Shown here in pieces: positions 51,001 through 60,855 of a stretch of 64,000 nucleotides of DNA. Within the stretch, counting starts at the first letter, position 1, and each line of letters starts with the position of its first letter. This DNA is from DASUBV01 sp963822485. GTDB taxonomy: Bacteria; Actinomycetota; Actinomycetes; Streptosporangiales; Streptosporangiaceae. The position numbers and the translations under genes are program-made. The notes under the pieces were generated by a model. That model was not told where the DNA came from. It ran no database searches and saw nothing but the letters and a program-made list of their open reading frames with translations. The stretch is from contig CAWGHW010000024.1 in the NCBI GenBank assembly GCA_963822485.1, forward strand, positions 62,001-126,000. The letters run 5' to 3'.

Positions 51001-52615
51001 GCCGAGGTCGGGGCTGGCCGCCCGCTCGTCGTCCATGACGCCGGGCATGCTGCGGGCCTTCTCCAGCCGCTCGGTCACCTCGCCGGCCAGCTCGGCCACC
51101 CGCCGCCCGGCCGTCGCCGGGTCCGAGCCCACCAGCGCGATGCAGGCCTCGCCCTTGCGCGGCGCGCAGTGCGGCAGCCAGCGGACCCAGTTCCAGTGCC
51201 GGCCCGCTTCCGGGTCGGCGGACAGCACCACGATCTGGAGATCGCGCGGGCTGTGCAGGGCCGCGGCCTGGCCGACCAGCCAGCGGGCCAGCCCGCGGGA
51301 GCTGTCCAGCGGGCCGGCCAGGCCGAGCACGCCCAGCAGCGGCAGCGGCAGCGGGACCGGGACGTTCCTGGCCGTGGGCGGGGGCGGCAGCTCGGCGTCG
51401 GCCGGCGCGCCCTTCTCGGCCACGATCTCGACGGCGACCGGGGTCTGGCTGGTCAGCCCGACCCGCAGGTGCAGGGTGTCCGGGTCGTGCGCGCGGCGCT
51501 CCCACAGCCGCCGCCGGGGGCCGGTCGCGGTGAGCAGCACCTGGGCCGGGTCAGGCGAGGTGATCCGCCGCTCGGCCTCGTCGGCGGCCTGCGCGGCGGC
51601 CATGGTCGGCTCGACCTCGGCCAGCTTCTGCTTGTACTCGCGCACGGCGCGCTGGTGCGACACCCGGCCGTGCCGCCGGTCGGTGATCCACTGGCCGACG
51701 ATCATGACCGGGCTCATGATCATGAACAGCGCGTACATCGCCGAGTGCAGGGCCGCCACCATCGCCAGCCCGAGGACCAGCGGGAGGAGCGCGGCCAGCA
51801 GCTGGAGGCGGGCCTTCTCGCCGCGCTTGGGCTCGGCCGGCACCTCGATGCGGCGCGGGCGGCTGGCCGGCCACAGCCGGGGCGGCCGGTTGTAGGCCAG
51901 GCCGCCGTCGCCGGCCGGGGACAGGTGCGCGTCGGGCTGCTCGGGCAGGGCCAGGGCCAGCACGTGCGGCCCGATCTCCAGCAGCGCGCCCGGTGGCCAG
52001 GGCCGGGCCGTGGTGACCTCTTCGCCGTCGAGCAGCAGCGACGGCCCTGAACCGGCCGGGAGCGGGCTGGCCGGGAGCGGGCCGGCCGGGAGCGGCTCGA
52101 GCGTCACGCCCGGCTCCGGCACGCCGCGGCTGACCGTGATCCGCGCGGCGTGCGGGGGCAGGCCGGGCACCGGCACATGGCAGTCCCGCGCGCTGCCCAG
52201 CGTCGCCGCGCCCAGCCCCAGCCGCCGCACCGTGCCCGCGACCGGGCCGCCCACGGCCCGGATCTCGACCGCGCCCGAGGGCTCGTCCAGCATGGTCGCC
52301 GGGGCGGTCTGCTGATCGGCCGCGACGACCGCGCCGTCGTGCAGCATCCCGGCCGCCGCGGCGCCGGGGTCCAGCGGGCGGGCGTTGACCCACAGCGTCG
52401 CGCCCCTGGCGTGGGCCTGCCGCCTGGTCGCCCAGCTGCCCTGCTGCGCTTCCGGAGTCGGCACCGGGCAGCGGGATCACCTCGGCCAGCTGCTCCCGTG
52501 GCCAGACCGCGCCGCGCAGCTCGGCCGCCACCTGGCCGACGGTCAGGCCGTCGTCGCCGCTGACCACCAGGTCGCGGGGTCCGGTCGGAGTAAGTGCCGT
52601 CAGCGTGATCCGCAT
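48097..52615 (-). pseudogene. EccC/EssC-type T7SS ATPase with three FtsK/SpoIIIE domains, one N-terminal frameshift
   Basis: A protein of about 1,505 residues. It begins MRITLTALTPTGPRDLVVSGDDGL, a ubiquitin-like start, then an FHA-like beta region (GLGAATLGSARDCHVPVPGLPPHAARI). Two membrane helices follow (LLAALLPLVLGLAMVAAL, MYALFMIMSPVMIVGQWI), then three ATPase domains. The first P-loop is GTTGAGKSE with WalkerB VLIIDEFASL; the second and third are GAARTGRST and GPPRSGRST, with Arg in place of Lys. The 5' part is in another frame up to about 52450; total length is 3n+1. All later sequence is intact over 1,450 codons. It drives WXG100 secretion at the membrane. Confidence 0.88.
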
Positions 52616-53213
52616 CTGCCTCTCCGTCACGCTCGGCCGCGGCGCGCCCAGTCACCGGCTCGCTCAGTCACCCGCCCGCGGCGCCGTGCCCGGGCGGGCG
52701 CGCTGCCCAGCTGACGCTGTCCAGTCGGCACGGCCCGGAACGGCCGATGTTATCGGCTATGGGGCGGTCTATCCCGGTCGTTCGCGGCCTTTGCCCAGTT
52801 CGCGGTCCACGGCCGGCGCGCTTCGGCGCGCTATGGGGCGCTGCGGGGGGCAACGGGGGCGCAACGGGGCGCTGTCATTCCGCTGTCATTCCGCTGGCGC
52901 GGCGCTGGCCGATCCGAGTCCGCCATTCCGGCCCGGCGCGGTCCCGGACGGCCCGGTCCGGTACCCGCCATTACGGGTCCGATGTGGGGCCTGGCCAGCA
53001 AAGGCGTGCCGTCGTCGCCGCTCGCGTTGGCCTCGGATTCACCGAGTCGACGCAGGTGTAGCTATCCGATCACACTTCGAGGTAGCGCCGCTTTCCGGGC
53101 TATATAGCCCATCTGCTGAGGCATGTGGCCCTATCGTGGAAAAGGCTTCCGAATCATCGCAGGTCGCGTGCGCGCGACCAGGCAGCCTTCCAGGCAGGGG
53201 AGATCGTCGCTAC
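52616..53213. other. Divergent control region between eccC and the tad operon
   Basis: About 600 bp with no gene that I accept. It contains tandem CGCTGTCATTC units near 52871-52893 and a perfect 14-bp palindrome, GGGCTATATAGCCC, at 53097-53110. An AT-richer tract next to GGTAGCGCC leads into the cpaB-like start at 53214. Promoters for both directions are expected here. Confidence 0.55.
53097..53110. promoter_or_regulatory. Perfect 14-bp palindrome upstream of the tad operon
   Basis: GGGCTATATAGCCC reads the same on both strands and is unusually AT-rich for this DNA. It lies about 105 bp before the first tad gene and could be an operator overlapping a TATA-like -10 element. Confidence 0.55.
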
Positions 53214-54076
53214 ATGCCCAGTGACCGGAGCACATTGCAGCGGGGGGTACCAGGGGGCGACCAGTCCGCCTGGCAGGAGCCGACCGCGCCAGGCGGACGG
53301 CGGCTGCCCAGCGCACCCCGTGAGCGCAAGCCCGCGCTGGCCGCGCTGGCCGTCCTGCTCATCCTCGGCTGCGCGCTCGGCACCGGCTTCCTGGTGATCC
53401 AGAGCGGCAAGCGGGTCGCCGCGATCGAGATCTCCCAGGAGGTCGGCGCGGGTCAGCGGATCCCGGCGACGGCGATGCAGGAGGTCCAGATCGCGTCCAA
53501 CTCCGGGCTGTCCTACGTGCCCTGGAACCAGGCCACCCAGGTGGCCCGCTTCTACGCGGCCAGCCCGATCCCGGCCGGGACGCTGCTGACCAACGCCATG
53601 GTCGCGTCCTCGACCACCTCGACGGCCGGGCCGGGCCGTGGAGGGCCTGGCGCTCAAGGACGGGCAGCTGCCGCGGGGCCTGCAGGTCGGCCAGCACATC
53701 GACATCTTCGAGGTCAGCGACTCCACCGAGTCATGTCCCGGACGCTCGGGACGACGCTGGCCGCCAACGCGATCGTGATCGCGATCGACACTCCCGAGAT
53801 CAACTCGGGCTACCTCGGCCATGGCGGACGTCGAGGTGGCGCTGGCTCCCGCGGACGCCGGGGCGGTGGCGTGCAACGCTCCAACGGCATCGTGGGCATC
53901 GCCGTGCTGCCCAACGGCGGCCGCGGCGCCGGGGTGGCTAGCCCCGGCGGCGCACCGGCGGCACCCAGCCGGGTCAGGGGCCCGGCGGCGGCTCGACGAC
54001 CAGCGGCGGCACGACCAAGCACCAGGCCCCCGGCGGCCACTCCCGGTCGGCGTCGCCCGGCCATGGGACGCACTGA
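53214..54076 (+). pseudogene. CpaB/RcpC-like SAF-domain protein, about four frameshifts
   Basis: The N-terminus is cytosolic, with a membrane anchor (ALAALAVLLILGCALGTGFLVIQSG) and the SAF start VAAIEISQEVGAGQRIPATAMQEVQIA, then FYAASPIPAGTLLTNAMV. It continues in other frames as GLALKDGQLPRGLQVGQHIDIFEVSD, LAANAIVIAIDTPEINSGYLG, ADVEVALAPADAGAVACNA and NGIVGIAVLPNGG. Shifts fall near 53632, 53735, 53817 and 53882. The natural stop is probably TGA 54074-54076, 3 bp before tadZ. CpaB-like proteins support Tad pilus assembly in the cell envelope. Confidence 0.75.
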
Positions 54077-54079
54077 CCC

Positions 54080-55992
54080 ATGGCGCTGATCGCTGTCGCT
54101 GCCGATAAGGGAGCGCCGGGAGTAACGACGACCTCGGTGGCCCTGGCCGCGGTGTGGCCCCGGCCGGTGCTGCTGGCCGAGTGCGACCCGGCCGGCGGCG
54201 ACCTGGTCTACCGGCTGCCGGCGGCCGACGGCAGCCGGCTCGACCCGCGGCGCGGGCTGCTCAGCCTGGCCGTCTCCGCGCGCCGGGGCCTGGAGCCGCG
54301 GCAGGTCTGGGAGCACGCGCAGAAGCTGCGCGGCGGCCTGGACGTGCTGGTCGGCGTGACCAACGCCGAGCAGGGCGCCGGCCTGGACCCGCTGTGGGGG
54401 CAGATCGGCGCGGCGCTGGCCGGCATGCCGGACGCCGACGTGATCGCCGACTGCGGCCGGGTCGGGTCCGAGGGCCGCTACTACGACCTGCTGGCCAGGG
54501 CCGACGCCGTCGTCATGATCACGCGGGCCAGCCTGGGCGACTTGGTGCGGATCAGGGACCGGGTCTCGGTGGTGGACGCGGCAGTGCGCCGGCGCACGGG
54601 AGCGGGCCGGGTCAGCGTGCTGGTCATCGCCAACTACAAGAGCTTCTCCGCCGCTCTGGGCGAGGTCAAGCAGGTGCTCAGCGCCGGGGACTGGCCCGCC
54701 CCGATCCTGGGCGGCATCGCCTACGAGCCCCGCAGCGCCGAGCTGCTCAGCGGCGAGTGGGGCGGCAAGCTCGACAAGTCGCTGCTGATCAGGACGGCCA
54801 GGGAGGTGGCCGGCGACCTGTCCGGGCAGTTGTCGGCCGGGCCCGCCGCCCCGCGCCAGGCGGGGGCCGCCCGCCCCGCCGCAGTCGCGCACCCCGCCGT
54901 CGCGCACCCCGCCGTCGCGCACCCCGCAGTCGCGCACCCCGCGCCGGCCGTACCTCCGGCGTCGGTCCTGCCCCCGGTGCCCGCGCCGGCGTCGAACCCG
55001 CTCGCCGCCCCGGCCGCGCCCGAGCCGCGCCCCGAAGCGTCCGCCTGGCCGTCGGCCGCGGAGCACTGGCCGCAACAGAGGTCGCTCACGCCACTTCCGC
55101 CCGGCCAGCCACTCCGGCCCGGCCAGCCACCCGCGCCCGGCCAGCCACCCGAGCCTGGGCATCCGACCGCGGAGCCCGCTCCGGCGCCGGTGTCCCCGTT
55201 GCACCGGCTCGCGCCCTCGCCGCCGACGCTGCCCTACCAGCGGCCTGCCGCCGGGCCGCCCGGCCCGGCCGAGGGTCAGCCGCCGGCGCTGCCCGCGGCC
55301 CGGCTCGCGCCGCCCCAGCCGCAAGCTCCCCAGCCACCTCAGCCCGCTCCAGCCCCAGCCGCCGCTCGGGCCGCAGCAGTCCGGAGTCCATCAGCCGGGC
55401 GGACATCAGTCCGGTGTTCACCAGCCCGGGGGGCGGACTCCGGCGCGGCCGGTGCCCCTGCGGGCGGTGCCGCAGCTGCCCGGGCCGACGACCGGGCCCC
55501 AGCCCCGGACCGGACCGCAGCAGGCCGTGCCCAGCCGCATGCCCGACAGTCGCCCCAGCAGTTCGGGTCTGACCAGTTCGGGTCTGGGCAGTCTGAGGGC
55601 GGACGGTTTGAGGCTGAGCGCTTATGCAGCCGTATGGCGCCGTCGCAGCAGCACCCAGCGCAGCCGCCGGGCGGCCGGCGTGAGCTGGCCCCGGTGCACC
55701 GCGAGCAGTCTTACCCGCCGCGCGCCGATTACCCCGAGCGGACCGACTACCCGGAGCGCACTGACTACCGGATGGCGCCAACTATCCGGAAGGCGGCAAC
55801 TACGCCGCGCGCCGCGACTACCCGCAGGACGACGAGTACCCGGCGCAGCCGGAGCAGCCGGAGCAGTCCGGCGACCTGATTCCCGGCCTGCGGCGCGGGC
55901 AGCCGGCCGCAGACGGCGGCCGGAGCGCCGGCCGGGGCCGGCACGCTGGCGGCTCTTCGGGCCAGGTCACCGCCGAGCCGGGACGGCGGTGA
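54080..55992 (+). pseudogene. tadZ: TadZ/CpaE-like MinD-type ATPase with long Pro-rich tail, frameshifted near the 3' end
   Basis: The N-terminal 260 residues are a deviant MinD/ParA-like domain. The Walker A is DKGAPGVTTTSVALAAVW (no GK pair), then LLAECDPAGGDLVYRL, a conserved Asp in VIADCGRVG, and VIANYKSF. A proline/alanine tail with four tandem copies of AVAHP (54890-54950) and DYPERT repeats follows. Frames change in the tail (near 55370-55560 and at about 55770), after which GANYPEGGNYAARRDY and DLIPGLRRG lead to TGA 55990-55992. It places Tad machinery at the pole or wall in other bacteria. Confidence 0.8.
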
Positions 55993-55996
55993 CGGT

Positions 55997-57298
55997 ATGG
56001 ACCATGGTCTGGTTAAGCGCCTGCGCGGCGAGGTCGGGGACCGGCTGGCCGAGCAGCGCCGCCTCGACGCGGCGACCGGCATGCCGCCCATGTCCGGCGA
56101 GGACGAGCGCCAGTTCGCCCGCGCGATGGTCGCCCAGGTCCTGGAGGAGCACGCCCGGGTCGAGGTCACGGCCGGCCGCGCGCCGCCCAACGCGCAGGAG
56201 GAGGAGGACCTCGCCGCGGCCATTCACGCCGCGCTGTTCGGCGTGGGCCGCCTTCAGCCGCTGCTGGAAGACCAGCAGATCGAGAACATCGACATCAACG
56301 GCTGCGACCGGGTGTTCCTCAGCTTCGCCGACGGCCGGGAGGTCATGGGCGAGCCCGTCGCCGAGAGCGACGAGGAACTGATCGAGCTGATCCAGGTGCT
56401 GGCCGCCTACTCCGGCCTGTCCAGCCGTCCGTTCGACACCGCCAACCCCCAGCTCGACCTGCGGCTGCCCGACGGCTCCCGGCTGTCGGCGGTGATGGAC
56501 GTCACCTTGCGCCCGGCGATCTCCATCCGCCGTTCCCGGCTGGGCAAGGTGTTCCTGGCCGACCTGGTCGGCAACGGCACGCTGTCCTCCGAGGTGGCGA
56601 CGTTCCTGGCCGCGGCCACGGCCGCCCGCAAGAACATCATGATCGCCGGGGCTACCAACGCCGGGAAGACCACGCTGCTGCGCGCGATCGCGAACCAGAT
56701 CCCGGCCGAGGAACGGCTGATCACCGTGGAGCGCGCCCTCGAGCTGGGCCTGGACCACTTCCCCGAGCTGCACCCGAACGTGGTCGCGTTCGAGGAGCGG
56801 CTGCCCAACATGGAGGGCCAGGGCGCGATCACGCATGGCCGAGCTGGTCCGCCGGTCGCTGCGCATGAACCCCAGCCGGGTCATCGTCGGCGAGGTCCTG
56901 GGCGACGAGATCGTCACCATGCTGAACGCCATGTCCCAGGGCAACGACGGGTCGCTGTCGACCATCCACGCCAACTCCTCGCTGGAGGTCTTCAACCGCA
57001 TCGCCACCTACGCCATCCAGTCCCAGGAGCGGCTGCCGGTGGACGCCACGCACATGCTCATCGGCGGGGCCATCGACTTCGTGGTCTTCGTGCAGAAGCG
57101 CAACGAGTACGCCCAGGGCGGCCGGCTGCGCCGGTTCGTCAGCAGCGTCCGGGAGGTCACCGGGGTGGACGGGCGGGTGATGTCCAGCGAGGTCTTCGCG
57201 CCGGGCCCGGACGGCCGGGCGGTGCCGCACGCGCCCGCCTCGTGCATCTCCGAGCTGGCCGAGTACGGCTACGTAGGCCGGGCGGGGGGCGCTGGTGA
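55997..57298 (+). pseudogene. tadA: TadA/CpaF secretion ATPase, frameshifted
   Basis: A type II/IV secretion ATPase of about 430 residues. It has QQIENIDINGCDRVFL (CpaF N-terminal domain), RPAISIRRSRLGKVFLADLV, Walker A IMIAGATNAGKTTLLRAIA, ERLITVERALELGLD, MNPSRVIVGEVLGDEIVTML (Walker B) and GNDGSLSTIHANSSLEVFNRI (His box). An extra C at about 56833 (ACGcATG) moves the frame, and a lost base in the G-run near 57285 restores it, so length is 3n. It overlaps the tadB start (GTGA). It powers pilin assembly. Confidence 0.88.
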
Positions 57299-58216
57299 AC
57301 GGCCTGGTCTCGGCCAGCCAGCTGCTCGCCGTCCTCATCGGGGCGGTCGGCGGGCGGCGCGCTGCTTCTGCTGGTGCCTCGCGCTGCGCGGGCTGCCGCC
57401 TCCGCAGCCAGGCGGCCGGTCGGCCAGGCTGGAGCGGCAGCTCCGCGACCTCGTCGGGCCGCGCGGCGCGCTGGCTCTGGTCGCGGGCGCGCTGATGCTG
57501 CTGGCCACCGGCTGGATCGTCGCCGCAATCGGCGCCGTCCTGCTGGTGCTCGGCTGGCGCAGCCTGGGCGGCGCGGGCTCCGAGCGCCGCGCCATCGCCC
57601 GGCTGGAGGCCCTGGCCACCTGGACCGAGTCGCTGCGCGACACCATTGCCGGGCGCGGTCGGCCTGGAGCAGGCGATCCCCGCGTCGCTGCGCGTGGCCG
57701 CGCCGTCGCTGCGAGGAGCCGCTGACCGCGCTGGTCGACCGGCTGCATACCCGCGTGCCGATGCCCGACGCGCTGCGCCGGTTCGCGGATGACCTGGACG
57801 ACCCCGGCGCGGACCTGATCATCGCGGCCCTGATCATCAACGCCCGGCTGCGCGGCCCCGGCCTGCGGGACCTGCTTGGCGCGCTGTCCGGCGTCGGTGC
57901 GCGAGGAACTCGACATGCGCCGCAAGGTCAACGCCGAGCGGCGGTCCACCCGGCGCAGCGCGCAGATCGTCGTCGGGGTGTCCGTCGGCCTGGCCGTCGG
58001 GCTGGCCGTATTCAACAAGGGCTACGTGAAGGGCTACGACACCGCCGTCGGGCCAGCTGGTGCTGATCGTGGTCGTGGCCATGTACGCGGCCGGGTTCTT
58101 CTGGATGCGCAAGCTGGCCACCTTCAAGACGGCCGAGCGGCTGCTGGCCGGGCCTGCGCCCCAGGCGCGGACCGAGCAGCAGCCCGAGCCGGTCGGCGCG
58201 GCAGCGGGGGCGGTCA
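57295..58216 (+). pseudogene. tadB: TadB-like inner-membrane protein, at least six frameshifts
   Basis: The product can be rebuilt: MNGLVSASQLLAVLIGAVGG, RLERQLRDLVGPRGALALVAGALMLLATGWIVAAIGAVLLVLGW, ERRAIARLEALATWTESLRDTIAG. Then come GLEQAIPASL, EPLTALVDRLHTRVPMPDALRRFADDLDDPGADLIIAALIINARL, REELDMRRKVNAERRSTRRSAQIVVGVSVGLAVGL and LVLIVVVAMYAAGFFWMRKL. Frame changes lie near 57358, 57383, 57653, 57713, 57895 and 58050, each explained by one extra base. After the last, the frame runs into tadC with no stop, so a further indel near the Ala/Gly tail or a fusion is possible. GspF-type platform protein. Confidence 0.8.
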
Positions 58217-59125
58217 TGACCGAGGCCTTCATCATCGGGGCGCTGGGCGGCGTCGGCCTGTTCGTGCTGGTGTTCGCGCTCATCCCGCGGCGGGTCACGC
58301 TGGCCAAGCAGGTCGCCGCGTTCGACGCCGCGCGGCCGCCGAGCAGCCGGATGAGCTACAGCGCGACGCGCGGCCAGGAGAGCGAGCTCAGCCGGCGGCT
58401 CGGGAAGGCGCTGGCCGCCTTCTGCGCCGAGCAGGGCTGGGAGTTCCCTTCGCTGCGATCCAACCTGTCGCTGATCGGCAAGTCCTTCGAGAACTACCTG
58501 GCCACCAAGGTGCTGCTCGGCCTGTTCGGGTTCCTGCTCGGCCCGCTCCTGCTCATCCTGGCGAGCGTGGCTGGGCTCCACGTGCACGTTCGTGCTCCCG
58601 ATCTGGGTCGGCCTGGTCCTGGCCGGCGTGTTCTTCTTCCTGCCCGACCTGGAGGTCAAGCAGAAGGCCGACGCCGACCGGCAGGACTTCCGGCACGCGA
58701 TCGGCGCCTTCCTCGACCTGGTCTCGATGAACCTGGCCGGCGGCCGGGGCGTGCCCGAGGCGCTGATGGCGGCCAGCGAGATCGGCTCGGGCTGGGCCCT
58801 GGGCCGGATCAGGGACGCGCTGGCCGGGGCCCGGATCAGCGGGCTGACCCCCTGGCAGGCGCTCGGCGGCCTGGGCGAGGAGATCCGGGTCGACGAGCTG
58901 CGGGACCTGGCCGCCGCGCTGAGCCTGGTCGCCGAGGACGGGGCCAAGGTGCGGGAGTCGCTGAGCGCCCGCGCCGCCAGCCTGCGCCGCCGGGAGCTGG
59001 CCGACCTGGAGGGCCAGGCGGGCGAGAAGTCCCAGTCCATGCTGGTCGCGCAGATGCTGCTGTGCGCGGGCTTCCTGGTCTTCCTGACCTACCCGGTGAT
59101 TGGAGTGCTGCTTGGATCCGGATGA
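58216..59125 (+). pseudogene. tadC: TadC-like inner-membrane protein, one frameshift
   Basis: A second GspF-type platform protein of about 302 residues: MTEAFIIGALGGVGLFVLVFALIP, LSLIGKSFENYLATKVLLGLFGFLLGPLLLI. After a shift at about 58579 (likely GTGcACG) comes FVLPIWVGLVLAGVFFFLPDLEVKQKADADRQDFRHAIGAFLDLVSMNLAGG, and it ends VFLTYPVIGVLLGSG. Length is 3n+1, matching one inserted base. It pairs with TadB in the pilus motor. Confidence 0.85.
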
Positions 59126-59188
59126 CCGAGCGGGCGGGCCTCGCCCTGGGGGAAACATGGACTCCGCGCAGTCAGGAAAGGAACTGAG

Positions 59189-59404
59189 ATGAATGCGATC
59201 ATGACGTCGTACGCCTACATGCGGACGATTCTCGGCACCCGGGTGGCCCGGCTGCGCGAGGCGCAGGCCACGGGGGACCGCGGCGCATCCGCGGTCGAGC
59301 TGGCCATCATCACCGCCGTGATCCTGGTCATCGCCGGGATCATCCTGGCGGCCATCAACACCTTCGTCACCAATGAGAGCGGCAAGATCAATGGGGGCGG
59401 CTGA
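59189..59404 (+). CDS. flp: Flp-type pilin
   Basis: A 71-residue pilin precursor: basic leader ending GDRG, then ASAVELAIITAVILVIAGIILAAINTF, a class III prepilin signal with Glu at +5 and a hydrophobic helix. The tail is short. It would be cut by the A24 peptidase at 42 kb before the hydrophobic segment. Intact. The stop overlaps the next gene by 14 bp. Confidence 0.9.
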   Translation: MNAIMTSYAYMRTILGTRVARLREAQATGDRGASAVELAIITAVILVIAGIILAAINTFVTNESGKINGGG

Positions 59405-59876
59405 CGGCGGCCGCGCCGGAACCGGGCCGTGGCGCCGCGGCCGTCAGTGGCTGTCCCGGCGCGTCGGGCGGTCTGATCGCGGGTCCAGCGTGGTCGAGCT
59501 GGCCGTGCTGGCCCCGGCCCTGATGGTGCTCTGCATGCTGATCCTCCAGTTCGGGCTGTGGTTCAACGCCCGGCAGGTGGCGGTCGCGGCCGCGCAGGCT
59601 GGTGCCACCGACGCGCGCGAGCACGCGGCCACCGACTCCGGCTGGCAGGCCGGGGCGGACAGCGCCGCCACGAGCTACTACACCGAACTGCACACCAGCC
59701 TGCTCACCGACATCGCGCCACACACCGAGGGCCCGACGGGATCCAACGTGTACGTCACCGTCCAGGGCCAGCTTGGCTACTCGGTCTTCCCGTTCTTCGC
59801 GCTGAACCTGAACATCTCGGCCACGGCGGGCGGGCCGGTTGAGTGCTTCCGGCCCGCCGGGCTGAACGGCTGCTGA
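59391..59876 (+). CDS. tadE: TadE-like pseudopilin
   Basis: A 161-residue pseudopilin: short basic start, DRGSSVVELAVLAPALMVLCMLILQFGLWFNARQVAVAAAQAG (TadE signature with E and an AAQAGA segment), then a globular part ending VECFRPAGLNGC. ATG 59391 is within the flp gene. It is a processed minor pilin of the Tad system in other bacteria. The frame is intact. Confidence 0.88.
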   Translation: MGAADGGRAGTGPWRRGRQWLSRRVGRSDRGSSVVELAVLAPALMVLCMLILQFGLWFNARQVAVAAAQAGATDAREHAATDSGWQAGADSAATSYYTELHTSLLTDIAPHTEGPTGSNVYVTVQGQLGYSVFPFFALNLNISATAGGPVECFRPAGLNGC

Positions 59877-59878
59877 CC

Positions 59879-60361
59879 ATGCCACGACAAGGTGCTTTCC
59901 GGCGGCTCGCCCGGCTGCGGGTGGCCCGGCGCGGGCGGGAGCGGGGCTCGATGTCGGTCGAGCTGGCCGTCATCGCGCCCGGGCTGATCGCGCTGCTGCT
60001 GCTGATCGGGGCGGGTGGCCGGGTCGTGGAGGTCCAGGGACACATCGACGGCGCGGCCCGTGACGCCGCCCGTGCCGCCTCGCTGGCCCAGTCGCCCGGC
60101 CAGGCTGACCAGCTGGCCCTGCAGGCGGCGCAGGCCGACCTGGGCTCGACCAGCTGGTGCACGGGCGGCAGCGTGACCGCCCAGGTGTCGGGCTTTCCCG
60201 CCGGAGCCGTCGCCGAGGGGACCGACGTGACCGTCACCGTGCAGTGCTCGATCGACATGAGCCCGTTCGAGCTGCTCGGATTCGGCCAGACCATGCAGTT
60301 CACCGGAACGGGTGTGGCCCCGCTGGACACCTTTACCTGCCGGGATGCTCAGGGATGCTGA
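59879..60361 (+). CDS. Second TadE-like pseudopilin
   Basis: A 160-residue protein starting MPRQGAFRRLARLRVARRG, then ERGSMSVELAVIAPGLIALLLLIGAGGRVVEVQGHIDGAARDAARAAS and a C-terminal part with four Cys. The TadE-like helix is followed by the AARDAARAAS block. It starts 2 bp after the first tadE stop. Probably a TadE/TadF-like minor pilin, intact. Confidence 0.87.
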   Translation: MPRQGAFRRLARLRVARRGRERGSMSVELAVIAPGLIALLLLIGAGGRVVEVQGHIDGAARDAARAASLAQSPGQADQLALQAAQADLGSTSWCTGGSVTAQVSGFPAGAVAEGTDVTVTVQCSIDMSPFELLGFGQTMQFTGTGVAPLDTFTCRDAQGC

Positions 60362-60855
60362 CACCACGCGCGCTCATGGCCCGCGTTCGCCCCCGCCGCA
60401 CCCGGCGCCCGAGCGCGATCGCGGCTCGGTCGCGGTCTTCACGGTCGTGTTCGCCGTCGCCGTGATGCTGCTGACCGGCCTGATCCTGGACGGCGGCATC
60501 GCGATGAACGCGCGGGAGCGGGCCACCGACATCGCCGGCCAGGCGGCTCGGCGCCGCGGCCGGCGACATCGACGTCGGCGCGCTCGAGACCACTGGCCAG
60601 GCCCAGATCGGCCAGGGCGCGTGCGCGATCGCGAATCAGCTGGTCCAGCGCTACGCCCAGCTCGACAGCGGCGGCGTCGACAAGGTGGACACCGCGACCA
60701 TGGTGAGCTGCGACGCCCCGGCGGGCTCGGAACAGGCCACGATCATTGTGCAGATCACCACCCAGCCGCTCGTGGGCGTTCTGGGCGGATTCACCGAGAC
60801 CGGTCAGGACAGCGCGGTCACCGAGTGCGGGATCGCGCAAGGAAAGGAGTGCTGA
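60345..60855 (+). pseudogene. TadG-like pilus assembly protein, one frameshift
   Basis: Begins MLRDADTTRAHGPRS within the end of the previous gene, then DRGSVAVFTVVFAVAVMLLTGLILDGGIAMNARERATDIAGQAAR, a TadG-like TM with following AGQAAR. An extra base at about 60557 shifts the frame, after which AGDIDVGALETTGQAQIGQGACAIANQLVQRYAQL and TETGQDSAVTECGIAQGKEC follow to the stop. Length is 3n+1. The stop and next start overlap (TGATG). Confidence 0.8.

Noticed and set aside
48571..52050. 1,159-codon open frame on the plus strand
   Set aside because: Antisense shadow of the EccC-type gene; no family pattern and extreme Gln/His/Arg/Gly composition.
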